Made by a program: the position numbers and the translations under genes
From: Aurantibacter aestuarii
Lineage (GTDB): Bacteria; Bacteroidota; Bacteroidia; Flavobacteriales; Flavobacteriaceae
Reading direction: 5' to 3'
Assembly: GCF_003008425.1 (NCBI RefSeq)
Contig: NZ_PXOQ01000019.1
Span: 1-64,000, forward strand
DNA length: 64,000 nucleotides
In this document: positions 62,799 to 64,000 of the stretch, one piece after another
How positions within the stretch are numbered: the first letter of the stretch is position 1
Layout: every line of letters starts with the position of its first letter
Notes under the pieces: generated by a model
Databases searched by the model: none
Told to the model about the DNA's origin: nothing
What the model saw: the letters and a program-made list of their open reading frames with translations, nothing else

Positions 62799-63968
62799 AT
62801 GAATTCGACATATTTTACAGAGGAGCATGATTTATTTCGTGAAAGTTTAAAAGATTTTTTACAGAAAGAAGTTGTGCCACATATCGAAAAATGGGAAAAA
62901 ACGGGTACTATAGAACGTTTTATTTGGGAGAAATTTGGCGAGATGGGTTTTTTCGGAATAAACTATCCAGAAGCTTATGGCGGATTAAACTTAGATTTGT
63001 TTTATACTGTTATTTTTCTTGAGGAATTGCAAAAGGTTAATTCAGGAGGTTTTGCAGCAGCTATGTGGGCGCATGCGTATTTAGCAATGACGCATTTAAA
63101 CGCAGAAGGAGATGAGCGCATTAAAAAAGACTATTTAGCACCAAGTATCTTAGGTAAAAAAATTGGATGTTTATGTATCACGGAGCCTTTTGGAGGAAGC
63201 GATGTTGCAGCTATGAGAACTACAGCAGTAAAAAAAGGTGATAAATATATCATAAATGGTTCTAAAACTTTTATTACCAATGGTATTTATAGTGACTATC
63301 TGGTTGTGGCAGCAAAAACGAGTCCTGAACTTGGTAACAAAGGGATTAGTATTTTCTTAATCGATAGAGATGTTAAAGGAGTTTCTGCAACTAAACTAGA
63401 TAAGTTAGGTTGGAGAGCTTCAGATACTGCAGAAATTGCTTTTGATAATGTAGAGATACCTGTTGAAAACTTAATGGGAGAGGAAAATAAAGGCTTCCCA
63501 TATATAATGCAGCATTTTGCACTGGAACGTTTAATTATGGGTATAAATGCTCATGCACGTTCAGAATTTGCTATAGACTATACTTTACAATATATGTCAG
63601 AACGTGAGGCGTTTGGAAAAACGATTAATAAGTTCCAAGCTTTAAGACATAAAATGGCAGAATTGGTAACCGATGTAGAACATTGTAAACTATTTAATTA
63701 TGCTACTATTGCTAGATTAGATAAAGGTGACTATGTTGTAAAAGAAGCGACCATGTCTAAGCTAAAGTCAACTAAAGTTGCAGATGATGTTATGTATAGC
63801 TGCTTACAAATGTTAGGTGGTTATGGTTATATTGAAGAATATCCTTTGGCAAGATTATTTAGAGATAGCCGTTTAGGACCAATTGGTGGAGGAACTTCAG
63901 AAATATTAAAAGAAATTATAGCAAAAATGGTTATTGAAAATAAAGATTATAAAAAAGCAGTAAATTAA
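62799..63968 (+). CDS. Acyl-CoA dehydrogenase family protein
   Basis: 389 residues. FAD-dependent. N-terminal helical part, then CLCITEPFGGSDVAAMRTTA (FAD/CoA contact), YIINGSKTFITNG, VEIPVENLMGEENKGF, REAFGKTINKFQALRHKMAE and C-terminal QMLGGYGYIEEYPLARLFRDSR. The short-chain YEGT position carries GGGT, while HFALERLIMG offers a glutamate at the isovaleryl/LCAD-type place, so I infer that catalytic base. Acts in fatty- or branched-acid beta-oxidation with ETF as acceptor. Last gene in the window. Confidence 0.9.
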   Translation: MNSTYFTEEHDLFRESLKDFLQKEVVPHIEKWEKTGTIERFIWEKFGEMGFFGINYPEAYGGLNLDLFYTVIFLEELQKVNSGGFAAAMWAHAYLAMTHLNAEGDERIKKDYLAPSILGKKIGCLCITEPFGGSDVAAMRTTAVKKGDKYIINGSKTFITNGIYSDYLVVAAKTSPELGNKGISIFLIDRDVKGVSATKLDKLGWRASDTAEIAFDNVEIPVENLMGEENKGFPYIMQHFALERLIMGINAHARSEFAIDYTLQYMSEREAFGKTINKFQALRHKMAELVTDVEHCKLFNYATIARLDKGDYVVKEATMSKLKSTKVADDVMYSCLQMLGGYGYIEEYPLARLFRDSRLGPIGGGTSEILKEIIAKMVIENKDYKKAVN

Positions 63969-64000
63969 CTTGTTTAACTGTTTTTAAAAACAAAATCCTA

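Overview
This window is an AT-rich chromosomal stretch from a member of the Bacteroidota, almost certainly a marine-type Flavobacteriaceae. Support comes from two proteins with type IX secretion (T9SS) sorting domains, a one-piece tmRNA whose tag reads GENNYALAA, promoter -7 boxes of the Bacteroidota form TAnnTTTG a short distance upstream of many start codons, and families typical of the group (DUF2851, DUF1343/NamZ, an alpha-2-macroglobulin with a SusC-like plug, an FtsE with no FtsX beside it). No phage, insertion sequence, CRISPR array, rRNA or tRNA was seen.

Layout. 1-3300 is the 3' part of a very large repetitive T9SS type B adhesin-like protein. 3.5-7.4 kb holds an SdiA-regulated-like protein, ssrA on the minus strand, a DUF2945 protein, an AlaDH/PNT-like dehydrogenase and a short-chain dehydrogenase. 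7.3-10.5 kb is a minus-strand block: a membrane protein and winged-helix regulator, then coq4-like, sanA-like, DUF2809 and DUF1361 genes. The same perfect palindrome precedes both transcription units, which suggests a two-unit autoregulated regulon. 10.6-14.0 kb has small envelope genes, an AI-2E family transporter, a predicted outer-membrane protein and kdsA (LPS Kdo synthesis). 14.0-16.2 kb is a small AT-rich island with two short exported-protein genes and cassette-like inverted repeats. typA follows.

18.1-35.4 kb is a surface-polysaccharide region on both strands. It has a small DPG-motif membrane protein with a NoeA-like methyltransferase and an AlkP-superfamily membrane enzyme, a DPM1-like GT2, three GT39-like membrane proteins (two of them tandem paralogues), a FemAB/GNAT-like transferase, a DegT aminotransferase, a Wzx-type flippase, a hexapeptide acyltransferase, an FdtA/QdtA ketoisomerase and four more glycosyltransferases. 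FdtA plus the aminotransferase suggests a dTDP-3-amino-3,6-dideoxyhexose in the glycan. rmlA, rmlB and an obvious Wzy polymerase are not in the window.

35.4-64 kb is mostly housekeeping and envelope: ftsE divergent from a large TPR protein and a beta-barrel protein, an amidohydrolase, a CDF transporter, a methyltransferase, a YkgJ-type cysteine-cluster protein, a 2112-residue alpha-2-macroglobulin containing a TonB-receptor plug, a TPR protein, a NamZ-like muramidase, a LolC/E-like permease, cysM, a T9SS type A protein, a DUF2851-PspC-K+ channel group, an AGCS symporter, an HhH protein and an acyl-CoA dehydrogenase.

The most unusual signals not explained by genes are: (1) three copies of an 85-100 bp dispersed element (beside ssrA, typA and cysM) whose predicted stems co-vary between copies; (2) the duplicated palindromic operator; (3) an eight-unit degenerate heptamer array; (4) the cassette-like structure around the gene at 15262; (5) a FemAB-like gene that appears to start at ATT.
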